Below are positions 53,449 through 55,058 of a stretch of DNA of 55,058 bases, in pieces. How positions within the stretch are numbered: position 1 is the stretch's first letter; every line of letters begins with the position of its first letter. This DNA is from Zygnema cylindricum (taxonomy: Eukaryota; Streptophyta; Zygnematophyceae; Zygnematales; Zygnemataceae), in the NCBI GenBank assembly GCA_037447655.1, contig JBBHKE010001868.1:1-55058 (forward strand). Direction: 5' to 3'. The notes below the pieces were generated by a model. That model was not told where the DNA came from. It worked only from the letters and a program-made list of their open reading frames with translations, and made no database searches. Made by a program: the position numbers and the translations under genes.

Positions 53449-54023
53449 CTAATTAGAGTGGGTCAAATCAACAAAAATGACACAAACATTAAACAAAGAA
53501 TAAAAAAAGATACAAAAATAGGAGTTCAAAGAAACGAAACAGTCAATAAAAGTTGCAAAAAAAAAAAGTATCCTAAGAGTCGGCCATAAGTTGTTTCAGA
53601 AAACTTAAAAGATAAAATTGAATATTTGCGTTCGCAAGGATGAAAAATGAAAAAAAAAAACTTTTTAATCAACTGAAACTGAAAATTATCAGGAAAAAGG
53701 TTTCACTAGATTTATGTATTCTAAAAATTGACAAATATCTAAAGAGAGCGAAAAAGTAAAAGAGACTAACATTAAAAAATGGAAAAAATGAAGTGGTTTA
53801 TTTGTTGACGAATGCTTTATTTTGAACATATTTGACATTTCATGACATTAATTTTTTCACAGTTTAAACTCAAGCGAAGAAAAAACGTTGAAACGAGAGA
53901 AAAAAGAAGAGAGAAAATAAGAGAGAAAAACTAAGAGAGAAAAAAGAAGTGAGAAAAAGAAAAGAAAATGGAAAAAAAAAAGACGAGAAAAAAAAAGAGA
54001 AAAAAAGGAGGGAAAAAAAAAGA

Positions 54024-55058
54024 CTACCGCTTTGGAATTTCCAAAAATTCTTGAAATGCCAAAGCACCGCAAAAAAGTACTTTGAAAAACCACGGTAATT
54101 GTGGTTGTCCTTTTCCTAAAATCCAAAAAAAAACCAAACAATGACAGAATAAAAGATGCTAAGTCAAATAAAATGGAAAGAAAATTAATCAAAAAAAGAT
54201 GGATGAAATTCATTTCTCTACATGAATGTCAATGATTAAAAAAAAATAGTAACAATTAAATAAACAAAAATAACACAAGGTAAAAAGACGCCAAAAATAA
54301 ATTAACGATAAATTCAGTAAATAGAGTTCCAACTTTATATAAAGAAAGAAAAAACAGGGAAGTTGGGGACCGAAAAGTACTTAAAGTTGTGAATATTACA
54401 AACTTGAGAATTAAAGTGAATAAAATTGTTTTTTTTTTAAGTATCTATTAAATTTTTACGCTATACATTTCTACCCATATTTTCATAATGTCATTAATTT
54501 CTTTTCTTTATTATAATTTTATTTTTCCAATGTGATGCAAATGGTTTCTGACTATTCTTTATTATTTTGTTATGAGATTTGTTGGGTTTTTCTTTAATAT
54601 AATGTTTATAAGGTTTTGGTTAAGTTCATTTTTTTTACCAAAAGAGAGAGGGGATGAAGGGAAGTGCCAGGAGGGAGAGGGAAAGCAGAGAGGGAAGAGA
54701 GGGGAAAAGAAGGAGAAGGGAAGGAAGAGGGAGAAGGGGAGGGGGGAAGGGAGAGAGAGGGGCACAAGAGAGAGGAAAGCGAGAGAGAGCCAGAGAAAGG
54801 GAGAGAGGGAGAGGGAGGGGGGAGAGAGAGAGAGAGAGAGAACAAGAGCGAGGGTGAGAGCAAGAGCGAGGGTGAGAGCAAGAGCGAGGGTGAGAGCAAG
54901 AGCGAGAGTGAGAGAGAGAGAGAGAGAAAGTGTGAAAGAGAGATTGCGAGAGAGAGAGAGAGTTACCAGGGGCGAGGCTGGCAGCCAAAATTCCGAGCAA
55001 AGCATGACCCCCCCATGCAAGAGCCATCCAACCCTAAAAAAAAAAAAAAAAAAAAAAC
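54024..55058 (-). CDS. C-terminal exons of an unidentified small membrane protein
   Basis: Two exons, 55033-54967 and 54115-54024, join in phase to give GWMALAWGGHALLGILAASL-APG and then KGQPQLPWFFKVLFCGALAF-QEFLEIPKR before a TAG stop. The 5' part lies beyond the window. Both exons have good signals: TTTTTAG|GG and CCTG|GTAACT, then TTTTAG|GA. The first is one hydrophobic, glycine/alanine-rich segment and the second another short hydrophobic segment, so this is probably a two-helix membrane tail. I do not recognise the family. The intervening intron has the GA/CT tract typical of this window (54640-54960). The joined phase is the main support. Confidence 0.5.
54640..54962 (+). repeat. GA-rich / AGCAAGAGCGAGGGTGAG tract
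   Basis: Low-complexity purine tract with four copies of the 18-bp unit AGCAAGAGCGAGGGTGAG (54843-54910), directly after the donor of the right-end exon. Confidence 0.9.

Larger units (their letters stand above)
52027..54023. other. Region between MITE pair and right-end gene
   Basis: Holds four GAGGTGGAAATAGCAA-type repeats (52862-52955) and a hAT-like MITE (53004-53448). No gene was recognised. Confidence 0.55.

Overview
The window is nuclear DNA from a eukaryote with many introns, most likely a green-lineage organism and plausibly a streptophyte alga. This rests on the plant-like histones H4 and H2B, both split by an intron, a plant-type tRNA-Glu(CUC), an LPR1-type multicopper oxidase, the remains of a plastid-type site-2 protease, and a mitochondrial uL3 gene with a recognisable presequence. 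Most of the open reading frames are low-complexity GA/CT repeats and are not genes. The species assignment is inference.

Layout, left to right. 1-5708 (-): 3' truncated gene for a protein with at least four PAS domains; two of its exons carry a 1-bp insertion. 5709-9292: intergenic, with TA-flanked MITEs. 9293-11641 (+): LSM6, three exons. 12953-14390 (-): decayed, intronless copy of an ARASP-like site-2 protease. 14391-18901: intergenic, with a MITE and a 475-bp assembly gap. 18902-19613 (-) H2B and 26903-27640 (+) H4 are divergent and separated by 7 kb of minisatellites and transposable elements. 29738-37200 (-): ten-exon LPR1-like multicopper oxidase, reading frame intact throughout. 38216-38288 (+): tRNA-Glu. 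39597-43784 (-): six-exon mitochondrial ribosomal protein uL3. 46596-49702 (-): partly resolved hotdog-fold thioesterase gene (THEM4/PaaI type). 50.9-53.5 kb: three more MITEs. 54024 to the end (-): last two exons of an unidentified small membrane protein.

The strongest unexplained signal is shared by five protein-coding genes. Next to several exons the intron contains one to six degenerate tandem copies of the exon edge together with its splice site ('splice-site echoes'). The clearest are six copies of the LSM6 exon 2 start, six copies of the uL3m exon 3 start, three or more copies of a PAS exon start, and copies of several multicopper-oxidase exon starts and ends. The material between copies is CT-rich, polypyrimidine-like sequence. 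It looks as if introns here grow by repeated duplication of a unit that straddles the exon boundary, leaving arrays of decoy 3' (sometimes 5') splice sites. The genes do not form an operon or pathway; they are ordinary neighbouring nuclear genes.
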